A stretch of 6,637 nucleotides of DNA from JAZNUH01 sp045592225 (GTDB lineage: Bacteria; Bacillota; Clostridia; UMGS1883; UMGS1540). The stretch spans positions 1-6,637 of the forward strand of contig JAZNUH010000131.1 in assembly GCA_045592225.1 (NCBI GenBank). The letters are read 5' to 3'. The notes beneath the pieces are model-generated. The model searched no databases, had not been told where the DNA came from, and saw nothing but the letters and a program-made list of their open reading frames with translations. Of the stretch, positions 1 to 4,503 are shown one piece after another. Both the position numbers and the translations under genes were made by a program. Within the stretch, counting starts at the first letter, position 1. Every line of letters starts with the position of its first letter.

Positions 1-6
1 TTTTTC

Positions 7-81
7 TGGAGGCACCACCCGGATTTGAACCGGGGGATAAGGGTGTTGCAGACCCGTGCCTTACCACTTGGCTATGGTGCC
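7..81 (-). tRNA. tRNA-Cys (GCA)
   Basis: Read on the minus strand this folds as a complete cloverleaf: acceptor GGCACCA paired with TGGTGCC, discriminator U, encoded CCA (7-9), D arm GCC/GGC, and a T arm CCCGG-TTCAAAT-CCGGG. The anticodon loop CTGCAAC gives GCA, hence cysteine. The outermost anticodon-stem pair appears to be a C-U mismatch, so the stem has four good pairs. It is the last gene of the tRNA operon within the window and is separated from tRNA-Gly by a strong hairpin. Confidence 0.97.
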
Positions 82-84
82 ATG

Positions 85-117
85 TACTAAAAAAACGTCA
101 GAGACGTTTCTTTAGTA
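85..117 (-). terminator. Hairpin with U-run between tRNA-Gly and tRNA-Cys
   Basis: Two 15-nt arms (85-99 and 103-117) around a 3-nt loop form an almost perfect inverted repeat. In minus-strand RNA the only imperfect position is a G-U wobble, so all 15 pairs can form; in plus-strand RNA it is an A-C mismatch, so the element suits minus-strand transcription. The core AAACGTC-TCT-GACGTTT runs into seven consecutive U residues, as in an intrinsic terminator. Inference: partial termination (attenuation) ahead of tRNA-Cys, or a processing hairpin in the polycistronic tRNA precursor. It lies only 3 nt upstream of the tRNA-Cys 5' end. Confidence 0.55.
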
Positions 118-130
118 AATTATTAAATTT

Positions 131-205
131 TGGAGCGGAAGACGAGATTCGAACTCGCGACGTTCACCTTGGCAAGGTGACGCTCTACCACTGAGCCACT
201 CCCGC
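131..205 (-). tRNA. tRNA-Gly (GCC)
   Basis: Minus-strand cloverleaf with acceptor GCGGGAG paired with CTTCCGC (one G-U pair), discriminator U and encoded CCA at 131-133. The anticodon loop TTGCCAA gives GCC (glycine), closed by the stem CACCT/AGGTG. The T-arm contains the usual GTTCGAAT. It is the fourth gene of the operon, 7 nt downstream of tRNA-Phe. Confidence 0.97.
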
Positions 206-212
206 AAATATT

Positions 213-288
<76 letters not shown>

Positions 289-292
289 ATGC

Positions 293-370
293 TGGCGACC
301 CGGATGGGGCTCGAACCCACGACCTCCAGCGTGACAGGCTGGCGTTCTAAACCGACTGAACTACCGGGCC
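293..370 (-). tRNA. tRNA-Asp (GTC)
   Basis: Minus-strand cloverleaf with acceptor GGCCCGG paired with CCGGGTC (one G-U pair), discriminator G as expected for an aspartate tRNA, and encoded CCA at 293-295. The anticodon loop CTGTCAC on the stem CCAGC/GCTGG gives GTC (aspartate). It is the second gene of the operon, 5 nt after tRNA-Val. Confidence 0.97.
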
Positions 371-375
371 AGGTG

Positions 376-451
376 TGGTGGGCACAATAGGGCTCGAACC
401 TATGACCCTCTGCTTGTAAGGCAGATGCTCTCCCAGCTGAGCTATGCGCCC
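376..451 (-). tRNA. tRNA-Val (TAC)
   Basis: Minus-strand cloverleaf with acceptor GGGCGCA paired with TGTGCCC (one G-U pair), discriminator A and encoded CCA at 376-378. The anticodon loop CTTACAA on the stem CTGC/GCAG gives TAC (valine). It is the first gene of the five-tRNA operon; the promoter at 485-513 lies just upstream. Confidence 0.97.
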
Positions 452-484
452 ACACCGTTTGCCGTCTCTCTTGACGACTTGTTT

Positions 485-513
485 AGTATAGCAGAAAACT
501 TTCCGGTTGTCAA
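485..513 (-). promoter_or_regulatory. Sigma-A promoter of the tRNA operon
   Basis: On the minus strand: -35 TTGACA (508-513, perfect), a 17-bp spacer, and -10 TATACT (485-490) preceded by TG one base upstream (extended -10). Initiation is expected near position 478, about 27 nt before tRNA-Val. An A-tract-rich stretch lies directly upstream. This is what one expects for a strong stable-RNA promoter. Confidence 0.88.
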
Positions 514-517
514 CAAC

Positions 518-557
518 TTTTTTTAAATTTTTTGAATTTTTTTTATTTTTTTATTTT
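518..557 (-). promoter_or_regulatory. Phased A-tracts (UP-element-like) upstream of the tRNA promoter
   Basis: On the minus strand runs of 7, 6, 8, 7 and 4 adenines lie immediately upstream of the -35 box at 518-524, 528-533, 537-544, 546-552 and 554-557. The centres of the first four are about 9 to 10 bp apart, close to one helical turn, which predicts intrinsic bending. Such sequences bind the RNA polymerase alpha C-terminal domains (UP element) at rRNA and tRNA promoters in other bacteria; the role here is inferred. The rest of the 452-682 gap holds only the two divergent promoters and AT-rich sequence. Confidence 0.55.
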
Positions 558-621
558 CCATCCCTAAAATCCTGAAACCCTACCTTATTATTATATAAAT
601 TCCTCTTTATTCAAAAAAGGG

Positions 622-649
622 TTGATTTTTTTTCAAAATATGATATACT
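622..649 (+). promoter_or_regulatory. Sigma-A promoter of the PfkB kinase gene
   Basis: The -35 box is TTGATT (622-627), the spacer is 16 bp and the -10 box is TATACT (644-649), with TG at 641-642 giving an extended -10. Initiation near 656 would leave a leader of about 27 nt containing the GGAGGT ribosome binding site (669-674). No operator-like palindrome was seen around it. Confidence 0.75.
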
Positions 650-682
650 CATAGCAAAAGAAATTATTGGAGGTAACAGCAA

Positions 683-1759
683 ATGAAAGCATTAAAAGAA
701 AATTGCAAATATTCTCTGGTAGTTGCTACCAGCATGGGCGTTCGTATTACTCCCGAAAATGGTCAGCCCACATACGCAAGTGACCGTTTTATTATGCAGG
801 CAACAAGTGCTGAAACTAACGTTGCAAGCATTTCTTCTTATCTCGGTCTGCCTGTAAAGGTTTTAACTACTTTTGTAAAGGGTAGCCCTATTGCTCATTT
901 TATTAAGAGCAACCTCAAAGCTCGTCACATGGACTATGAAGGTCCCGAAGTAGAACAGGGCGGCCCCTGGGGTTACCGTCATCAGTTCAATATTGCTGAC
1001 AGCGGTTACGGTTCACGCGGACCCCGTGTTCAGAATGACCGTGCAGGCGAAGTTGGCAGAACTCTCAGCATAAAGGACTTTGATTTAGAGCGTATCTTTG
1101 GTGAAGAAGGCGTTCAGGTACTGCATCTTTCGGGTCTTATCGCAGCACTTTCTCCCGAAACAACACAGTTCTGTCTGGAACTTGCCCGTGCAGCTAAAAA
1201 GTACGGCACACTCATTTCCTTTGACTTAAACCACCGTGCAAGTTTCTGGATTGGCCGTGAAGAAGAGCTTTCAAGAAGCTTTAAGGAAATTGCAAGCATC
1301 TCCGATATTCTCATTGGTAACGAAGAAGACTTCCAGCTTTGTCTCGGCGTTAAAGGCCCCGAAGCAGGCGGTAAGGATATTGCTGCTAAGATTGACAGCT
1401 TCAAGGGTATGATTGAAGAAGTTAAAAAGGCTTATCCCAACACTTCTGTATATGCTACAACACTCCGTCAGGTTGTTAACACAAACTGCCATCTGTGGGG
1501 TGCAATCATGCACGAAAACAACAACTGGCACGTTATTGAACCCCGTGAAATCCACGTTCTTGACCGTATCGGCGGCGGCGACGGCTTTGTAGGCGGTCTG
1601 CTTTATGCAATACTCAAGGGCTGGGAACCTGAAAAATGGCCTCAGTTTGCATGGGCAAGCGGTGCTATGGCTACAACATTCCTCACAGACTATGCACAGC
1701 CTGCTGATGAGGATCAGGTTTGGAGTATATGGGAAGGTAATGCCCGCGTAAAGAGATAA
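683..1759 (+). CDS. PfkB-family sugar kinase, 2-keto-3-deoxygluconate kinase-like
   Basis: Cytosolic ATP-dependent sugar kinase of the ribokinase/PfkB fold, 358 residues, slightly longer than the usual 310-340. The C-terminal PfkB signature DRIGGGDGF (294-302) contains the expected catalytic Asp300 and anion hole. Other family features are DLNHRASFW (181-189), GNEEDF (212-217) and the C-terminal NARVKR. These resemble Firmicute 2-keto-3-deoxygluconate (KDG) kinases, which phosphorylate KDG to KDPG in uronate and pectin breakdown. The N-terminal sugar-binding part is atypical: TSAETNVA (41-48) replaces the usual GGAE/GGAxxN motif, and MGVRITP replaces the usual MGE-type start. The substrate is therefore uncertain, and no aldolase or isomerase gene is adjacent. 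Arginine codons are almost all CGT, which suggests high expression. The start is fixed by GGAGGT 8 nt upstream. The gene is monocistronic. Confidence 0.87.
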   Translation: MKALKENCKYSLVVATSMGVRITPENGQPTYASDRFIMQATSAETNVASISSYLGLPVKVLTTFVKGSPIAHFIKSNLKARHMDYEGPEVEQGGPWGYRHQFNIADSGYGSRGPRVQNDRAGEVGRTLSIKDFDLERIFGEEGVQVLHLSGLIAALSPETTQFCLELARAAKKYGTLISFDLNHRASFWIGREEELSRSFKEIASISDILIGNEEDFQLCLGVKGPEAGGKDIAAKIDSFKGMIEEVKKAYPNTSVYATTLRQVVNTNCHLWGAIMHENNNWHVIEPREIHVLDRIGGGDGFVGGLLYAILKGWEPEKWPQFAWASGAMATTFLTDYAQPADEDQVWSIWEGNARVKR

Positions 1760-1850
1760 ATAAGTCGGAGATGCTAAAATACTCCGGAACGCAAAAAGGA
1801 ATATAATATTTATATTCTGTTGTGCATAAAATTTTATACAATATTTTTAT

Positions 1851-1884
1851 AAGAAAAGTCTCAAAAATGAGACTTTTCTTTTTT
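1851..1884 (+). terminator. Intrinsic terminator of the PfkB kinase gene
   Basis: A perfect 13-bp stem (AAGAAAAGTCTCA 1851-1863 with TGAGACTTTTCTT 1868-1880) closes an AAAA loop and is followed by a T-run (1879-1884) and a further T-rich stretch. It lies about 90 nt after the kinase stop codon. The T-run is only on the plus-strand side, so it mainly serves plus-strand transcription. Confidence 0.88.
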
Positions 1885-1895
1885 CCTTTTTTGCT

Positions 1896-1965
1896 AACAA
1901 CAATCTTCACCGCCGATATACTTTTGTATAATCGGCGGCTCCGCCCACGGGTGAAGTTTGTTGTT
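1896..1965. repeat. Branched inverted-repeat element, possible dispersed palindrome or structured RNA
   Basis: Outer 16-nt arms (1896-1911 and 1950-1965) pair with a single T-T mismatch. Inside them is a hairpin, GCCGATATAC (1912-1921) with GTAT-A-ATCGGC (1926-1936), with a TTTT loop and one bulged A. A GC-rich linker (1937-1949) follows, in which GGC and GCC can form a third small stem, or the linker CCGCC can pair with the preceding GGCGG. The whole is a 70-nt three-way-junction-like fold in otherwise AT-rich sequence. No flanking target duplication or transposase was seen. Its form suggests a MITE- or REP-like dispersed repeat, or a small structured RNA; neither is proven here. Confidence 0.6.
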
Positions 1966-2044
1966 TCCTGAGCATTTTCCCTATCTCCTTTGTCTACAGG
2001 TTCAGTTGGTTCATTCTGCACAATTTTTTCCTATTCCTTGGCAC

Positions 2045-2073
2045 AAAAAAGGAGTACGACGTCGTACTCCTTT
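2045..2073 (-). terminator. Intrinsic terminator of the SLH gene (perfect palindrome)
   Basis: Positions 2048-2073 form a perfect 26-bp palindrome, AAAGGAGTACGAC followed by its exact complement. On the minus strand it lies 5 nt after the SLH stop codon and runs into six U residues (2045-2050). In RNA it gives a long stem closed by a tetraloop. The plus side has only a short T-run, so it is mainly a minus-strand terminator, though it could also stop stray plus-strand transcripts. Confidence 0.85.
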
Positions 2074-2078
2074 ATGCT

Positions 2079-2762
2079 TTATTTTGCATTAAGATATTCT
2101 GTTCTGAGTGTTTTGCCTTCTATAATCTGATACTCAGCTGCGTTTGCGCTAAAGCCTGTCTGCACCATCATATCAATATCAAGGGCATTTGCAACAAGCT
2201 GTGCAACATCTTTTCTTTTAATAGCTTCACTTGCTATTCCTTTTACATCCTTTGTAACACCAATTTGTGATGCTGTCATAAGATAACCCACAGGGTATCC
2301 TCCCCTGTTTTCTGCCATGGGTGTGTATCCCAAAACAGCAACAAGCATTTTAACCATCTGTTCAAAGGTAACAAGTTCTTCGGGTTTGCATGTGCCGTCA
2401 CCAAAGCCTGATATAAAACCGTATTTATATGCAAGATTAATATATCCTGCTGCCCAGTGTTCTTCCGTCACATCGGTAAACACTCCACCGTGTTTTTCAT
2501 CCTCTGCCGCTTTGCTAAGACCTAAAACACGCACTACAATTGCAGTTGCTTCTGCTCTTGTAAGCACATCCTCCGGACGAAAGTTTCGGTCAGCATCCCC
2601 ATACATTATGCCCAGTTCCGAAAGCTCTTCCACCGCCTGTCCATACGGCTCGGTGTAATTTACATCGGGAAAAACATCTGCCGAAGCTGTCATCCCCAGA
2701 ATAATTACCAGTGTAATTACCATTGCCGTAATTCTTTTAATTTTTTCTTTTGCCTTTTGCAT
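2079..2762 (-). CDS. Short secreted S-layer-homology (SLH) domain protein
   Basis: 227-residue exported protein. Residues 1-28 form a signal peptide: basic start MQKAKEKIKR, hydrophobic core, predicted cleavage after ASA before DVFPD. Three SLH repeats follow at about 31-81 (LTRAE at 67-71, the canonical TRAE motif), 95-146 (TFEQ in the TRAE position) and 157-195 (KRKD, more diverged). SLH triplets bind pyruvylated secondary cell-wall polymers and anchor proteins to the Gram-positive surface. Here they make up nearly the whole protein; only about 32 residues follow (197-227), with no enzyme or adhesion domain. It may be a truncated relative of large SLH proteins or a free-standing wall-binding module. 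GGAGGT (2769-2774) fixes the start. The promoter at 2794-2822 carries an operator in its spacer, shared with the divergent XRE gene. Confidence 0.9.
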   Translation of the reverse strand: MQKAKEKIKRITAMVITLVIILGMTASADVFPDVNYTEPYGQAVEELSELGIMYGDADRNFRPEDVLTRAEATAIVVRVLGLSKAAEDEKHGGVFTDVTEEHWAAGYINLAYKYGFISGFGDGTCKPEELVTFEQMVKMLVAVLGYTPMAENRGGYPVGYLMTASQIGVTKDVKGIASEAIKRKDVAQLVANALDIDMMVQTGFSANAAEYQIIEGKTLRTEYLNAK

Positions 2763-2793
2763 AAAAGCACCTCCATATTGTAATTTTATCTAT

Positions 2794-2822
2794 ATTATAA
2801 ACCATTTTGGTTTATTTGTCAA
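2794..2822 (-). promoter_or_regulatory. Consensus sigma-A promoter of the SLH gene
   Basis: On the minus strand: TTGACA (2817-2822), exactly 17 bp, TATAAT (2794-2799). Both hexamers match consensus perfectly, so unregulated transcription should be strong. The spacer is occupied almost entirely by the palindromic operator at 2797-2815, and the -35 box overlaps the -35 box of the opposed XRE promoter. Confidence 0.92.
2797..2815. promoter_or_regulatory. Operator 1, palindrome in the SLH promoter spacer
   Basis: ATAAACCA-TTT-TGGTTTAT is a perfect 8-3-8 palindrome of 19 bp. It fills the space between the -35 and -10 boxes of the SLH promoter and overlaps part of the -10, where a bound dimer would block RNA polymerase. 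A near-identical second copy lies 25 bp away centre to centre. The likely ligand is the adjacent XRE protein (inference). Confidence 0.82.
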
Positions 2823-2843
2823 TATACCATTTTGGTTTATTAT
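2816..2843 (+). promoter_or_regulatory. Probable sigma-A promoter of the XRE regulator gene
   Basis: The -35 box is TTGTCA (2816-2821), the spacer is 16 bp and the -10 box is TATTAT (2838-2843). The -35 overlaps the opposed SLH -35, so both promoters cannot easily be occupied together. Operator 2 fills the spacer. A TATACT at 2843-2848 is an alternative -10, but its spacing from TTGTCA would be 21 bp. Initiation near 2850 leaves a very short leader with GAGGTG (2855-2860). Confidence 0.65.
2822..2840. promoter_or_regulatory. Operator 2, near-palindrome in the XRE promoter spacer
   Basis: A 19-bp palindrome with the same ACCATTTTGGT core as operator 1 and a single mismatched pair (2825 with 2837). 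The 16 bases ACCATTTTGGTTTATT occur identically at 2801 and 2826. It occupies the spacer of the plus-strand promoter, which suggests negative autoregulation of the XRE gene. Its lower symmetry suggests weaker binding than operator 1. Confidence 0.8.
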
Positions 2844-2865
2844 ATACTTTTTATGAGGTGAAACT

Positions 2866-3078
2866 ATGTATAAAAGAATAAGAGATTTACGTGAAGATAA
2901 TGATTTATTGCAAAAGCATTTAGCTGAATATCTTCATTGTTCACAGGTGGCATACTCCCGTTATGAGCTCGGCTTGCGCGATATACCCACACAAGTTCTT
3001 ATTGATTTGGCTAAATTTTATAAAACCAGCACCGACTATCTGCTAGGTCTTACAGACGAGAGAAAACCTTATAAGTAA
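2866..3078 (+). CDS. Small XRE-family (HTH_3) transcriptional regulator
   Basis: 70 residues, essentially a single Cro/C1-type helix-turn-helix domain. IRDLRED (5-11) is the typical first helix; LLQKHLAEYL (14-23) and SQVAYSRYELG (26-36) are the second and recognition helices; IPTQVLIDLAKFY (40-52) and TDYLLGLTDE (56-65) complete the five-helix fold. No ligand, peptidase or metal-binding domain is present. Such proteins bind palindromic operators as dimers. Two matching palindromes directly upstream, placed in its own promoter and that of the divergent SLH gene, make it the likely repressor of both (inference). GAGGTG at 2855-2860 supports the ATG. Similar small XRE proteins occur as phage or toxin-antitoxin regulators, but no phage gene or toxin lies beside it. 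Confidence 0.92.
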   Translation: MYKRIRDLREDNDLLQKHLAEYLHCSQVAYSRYELGLRDIPTQVLIDLAKFYKTSTDYLLGLTDERKPYK

Positions 3079-3106
3079 AACAGGCTGACTTACAGCCTGT
3101 TTTTTA
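3077..3106. terminator. Bidirectional intrinsic terminator between XRE and trmL
   Basis: An 11-bp perfect stem (AAAACAGGCTG 3077-3087 with CAGCCTGTTTT 3093-3103) has a 5-nt loop. T-rich sequence follows on the plus side (to 3105) and a shorter U-run on the minus side. It overlaps the XRE stop codon and abuts the trmL stop codon, so it serves both convergent genes. Confidence 0.85.
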
Positions 3107-3589
3107 TTCAGCAAATTTGCCTGTTCCCTGTAGATTTAAAAAATCTGTCTGCCGAAGTGCCTCATAAAGCACTATTGCCACCGAGTTTGAAAGGTTTAAA
3201 GAGCGTGCCTCGGAAATCATGGGGATTCTTACCGCCCTGTCTAAATTTTCCTGTATAAAATCCTCGGGCAGTCCCTTTGTTTCCTTGCCGAAAAACAGCC
3301 AGTCACCATCCTTGTATGTAACATCGCAGTAGGTTTTTGCCGCCTTTGTGCTTGCAAGATACATTGAAACCTTGCCGTTCTTTTCAAAAAAATCGTCAAG
3401 CCCCTCGTAGTATTGCACACCTAAAAGGTGCCAGTAGTCAAGACCTGCTCTTTTAAGCTTTTTATCGTCAATTTCAAAGCCCATTGGCTTAATTATATGT
3501 AATTTACTGCCTGTTGCCGCACAGCTTCTTGCAATGTTGCCCGTGTTCTGCGGTATTTCAGGCTCTACCAGAACTATGTTGAAACTCAT
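3104..3589 (-). CDS. trmL: tRNA (cytidine/uridine-34-2'-O)-methyltransferase TrmL
   Basis: SPOUT-class SAM-dependent enzyme of 161 residues, full length for the YibK/CspR/TrmL family. It 2'-O-methylates the wobble nucleotide of tRNA-Leu isoacceptors. The three SPOUT motifs are present: PEIPQNTGNIAR (10-21); FFGKETKGLP (99-108), forming the cofactor knot loop; and IPMISEARSLNLSNSVA (122-138), carrying the conserved Ser/Asn residues of motif 3. The protein is a compact knot with no added RNA-binding domain, and acts as a dimer in characterised members. Its ATG overlaps the TGA of the upstream phosphatase gene by 4 nt (ATGA), and AAGGGTG lies just upstream, so translational coupling is likely. 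It ends at the terminator shared with the XRE gene. Confidence 0.95.
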   Translation of the reverse strand: MSFNIVLVEPEIPQNTGNIARSCAATGSKLHIIKPMGFEIDDKKLKRAGLDYWHLLGVQYYEGLDDFFEKNGKVSMYLASTKAAKTYCDVTYKDGDWLFFGKETKGLPEDFIQENLDRAVRIPMISEARSLNLSNSVAIVLYEALRQTDFLNLQGTGKFAE

Positions 3590-4434
3590 TTACACCCTTC
3601 TCTCAATATTCCGTCTCTTATTCCGCTTTTGCACATACGAAGTGTCGGTGCACATATTTTGTCGGCAAACGCCTTGATAATTGTGGCGCCGCCCAGGATA
3701 ATATCTCCCCTGTCATTCGGCACTCCCTCTATCTCGCCGCGTTTTTCCACAGGCGTGCTCTTTATTTTTTCATATCCGGCTGCAAGCTCCTCTGCGCTTA
3801 TCTCTTCCTTATCAAACATTTTGCACACTGCATCCGCCGTACCTCCGAGACCTATTATGCCAAGTCCTGTACAATCGTTAATAAATTCGGTTTCTTCTAT
3901 GTGCTTTGCCGCAAAGTCATACATATCCGCTTCGCTTGCAATTTCAGTAAGAATAACTGCACCAAAGGGCATGCTGCGGCTTTTTAAAAGCTCTCCGCCG
4001 CGCACAAGTGAAATTTCACTGCTGCCGCCGCCCACATCTATAATCACAAAATCCTCAATATCTATTGCCGCTTTAATTCCCTTAAAGCCATAGTATGCCT
4101 CGTCCCATTCAGACAGAATACGAAAATCCAGTCCGATTTGGTTTATCATTTCTACAAACTCTGCCTTGTTTTTCGCTCTCCTTACAGCCGCAGTTGCAAT
4201 GGCTAAAACCGTGTCACAGCCTGTCTGCAGCGCTTTGTCCTTGAGTGAAAGTAACGAAGCGCGCGCCTTGTCAATGGCATCGGCGTTTATTTTACCGTCA
4301 ATGCTCATCCCCTGACCAAGCCGCACAGTTTCGCGGAATTTGTCTACCGTGGTTATTTTGTCACCGTCTTTTTGGCTGATTGTCATCTTAATTGAATTTG
4401 AACCTATGTCTATAATTGCTATTCTTTGCGACAA
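3586..4434 (-). CDS. Ppx/GppA-family phosphatase (exopolyphosphatase or pppGpp phosphohydrolase)
   Basis: ASKHA-fold phosphatase acting on inorganic polyphosphate and/or pppGpp. From the TTG start it has about 282 residues, the two-domain short form without the C-terminal HD-like domain of E. coli Ppx. Motifs from that start: phosphate-1 loop IDIGSNS (8-14), ATAAVRRAKN (80-89), the putative catalytic-glutamate region SEWDEA (108-113), phosphate-2 loop DVGGGSSE (133-140), GLGGTAD (195-201), GVPNDRGDIILGG (237-249) and C-terminal SGIRDGIL (270-277). Which substrate is used cannot be told from sequence. The frame is open to a GTG at 4443, but that codon lies inside the ribosome binding site GAGGTG (4441-4446). 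TTG at 4432-4434, six bases beyond it, fits better and gives the family-like MSQRIAIIDIGSNS. It is the first gene of an operon with trmL. Confidence 0.9.
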   Translation of the reverse strand: MSQRIAIIDIGSNSIKMTISQKDGDKITTVDKFRETVRLGQGMSIDGKINADAIDKARASLLSLKDKALQTGCDTVLAIATAAVRRAKNKAEFVEMINQIGLDFRILSEWDEAYYGFKGIKAAIDIEDFVIIDVGGGSSEISLVRGGELLKSRSMPFGAVILTEIASEADMYDFAAKHIEETEFINDCTGLGIIGLGGTADAVCKMFDKEEISAEELAAGYEKIKSTPVEKRGEIEGVPNDRGDIILGGATIIKAFADKICAPTLRMCKSGIRDGILREGCK

Positions 4435-4440
4435 AAACAA

Positions 4441-4446
4441 CACCTC
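4441..4446 (-). promoter_or_regulatory. Ribosome binding site that decides the phosphatase start
   Basis: GAGGTG on the minus strand is followed by six bases and then TTG (4432-4434). The in-frame GTG at 4441-4443 and TTG at 4438-4440 lie within or directly against this site and would have no usable spacing, so the start is moved inward to 4434. Confidence 0.72.
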
Positions 4447-4456
4447 ACTTTATTTA

Positions 4457-4485
4457 ATTATAGTGTCCCGTGGCAAAAAAGTCAA
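4457..4485 (-). promoter_or_regulatory. Sigma-A promoter of the phosphatase-trmL operon
   Basis: On the minus strand: TTGACT (4480-4485), a 17-bp spacer and a perfect TATAAT (4457-4462). Initiation near 4450 would leave a very short leader that starts close to the ribosome binding site. The -35 box falls in the centre of the inverted repeat at 4471-4503. Confidence 0.85.
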
Positions 4486-4503
4486 ACTTTTTTACTTTTG
4501 CCA
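4471..4503. repeat. Inverted repeat between the divergent phosphatase and rlmD promoters
   Basis: The inner arms AAAAAAGT (4475-4482) and ACTTTTTT (4486-4493) are perfect around CAA. The outer TGGC (4471-4474) and GCCA (4500-4503) are also complementary, but six extra bases break the right side. It covers the -35 box of the minus promoter and ends against the -35 box of the plus promoter. It may be an operator or simply A/T-rich promoter sequence. Confidence 0.4.

Larger units (their letters stand above)
1760..2078. other. Gene-free interval between convergent kinase and SLH genes
   Basis: No reading frame here can be supported. The interval holds, in order: a short AT-rich perfect inverted repeat with 7-nt arms (GAATATA 1799-1805, TATATTC 1811-1817); the kinase terminator (1851-1884); a branched inverted-repeat element (1896-1965); about 80 bases without recognisable structure; and the terminator of the SLH gene (2045-2073). 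The first ~90 bases would be the kinase 3' UTR. Confidence 0.7.

Noticed and set aside
452..682. A riboswitch or T-box leader upstream of the kinase gene.
   Set aside because: The predicted leader is only about 27 nt, too short for any known riboswitch, and the rest of the gap is A/T tracts and promoters.
1683..2021. A minus-strand open frame starting at a GTG and reading through the kinase terminator and the branched repeat.
   Set aside because: Its first ~24 codons look protein-like, but there is no convincing ribosome binding site. The rest runs through a terminator and an inverted repeat into the antisense of the kinase gene. At most it could be a remnant of an older gene interrupted by the repeat.
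2317..2658. A plus-strand frame opposite the SLH gene.
   Set aside because: The minus strand encodes clear SLH repeats with a signal peptide and a consensus promoter; the plus-strand frame is low-complexity Ser/Thr-rich shadow translation.
2801..2841. The two 16-base direct repeats considered as a CRISPR-like or iteron array.
   Set aside because: There are only two copies, 25 bp apart, each palindromic and placed in a promoter spacer. Operators explain them better.
2866..3078. XRE protein as an antitoxin or phage repressor.
   Set aside because: No toxin-like frame or phage gene is adjacent. The divergent partner is a secreted SLH protein and the downstream gene is convergent trmL.
3629..4093. 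A plus-strand frame opposite the phosphatase gene.
   Set aside because: It is antisense to Ppx/GppA motifs and is Ser/Pro/Ile-rich, typical of shadow translation.
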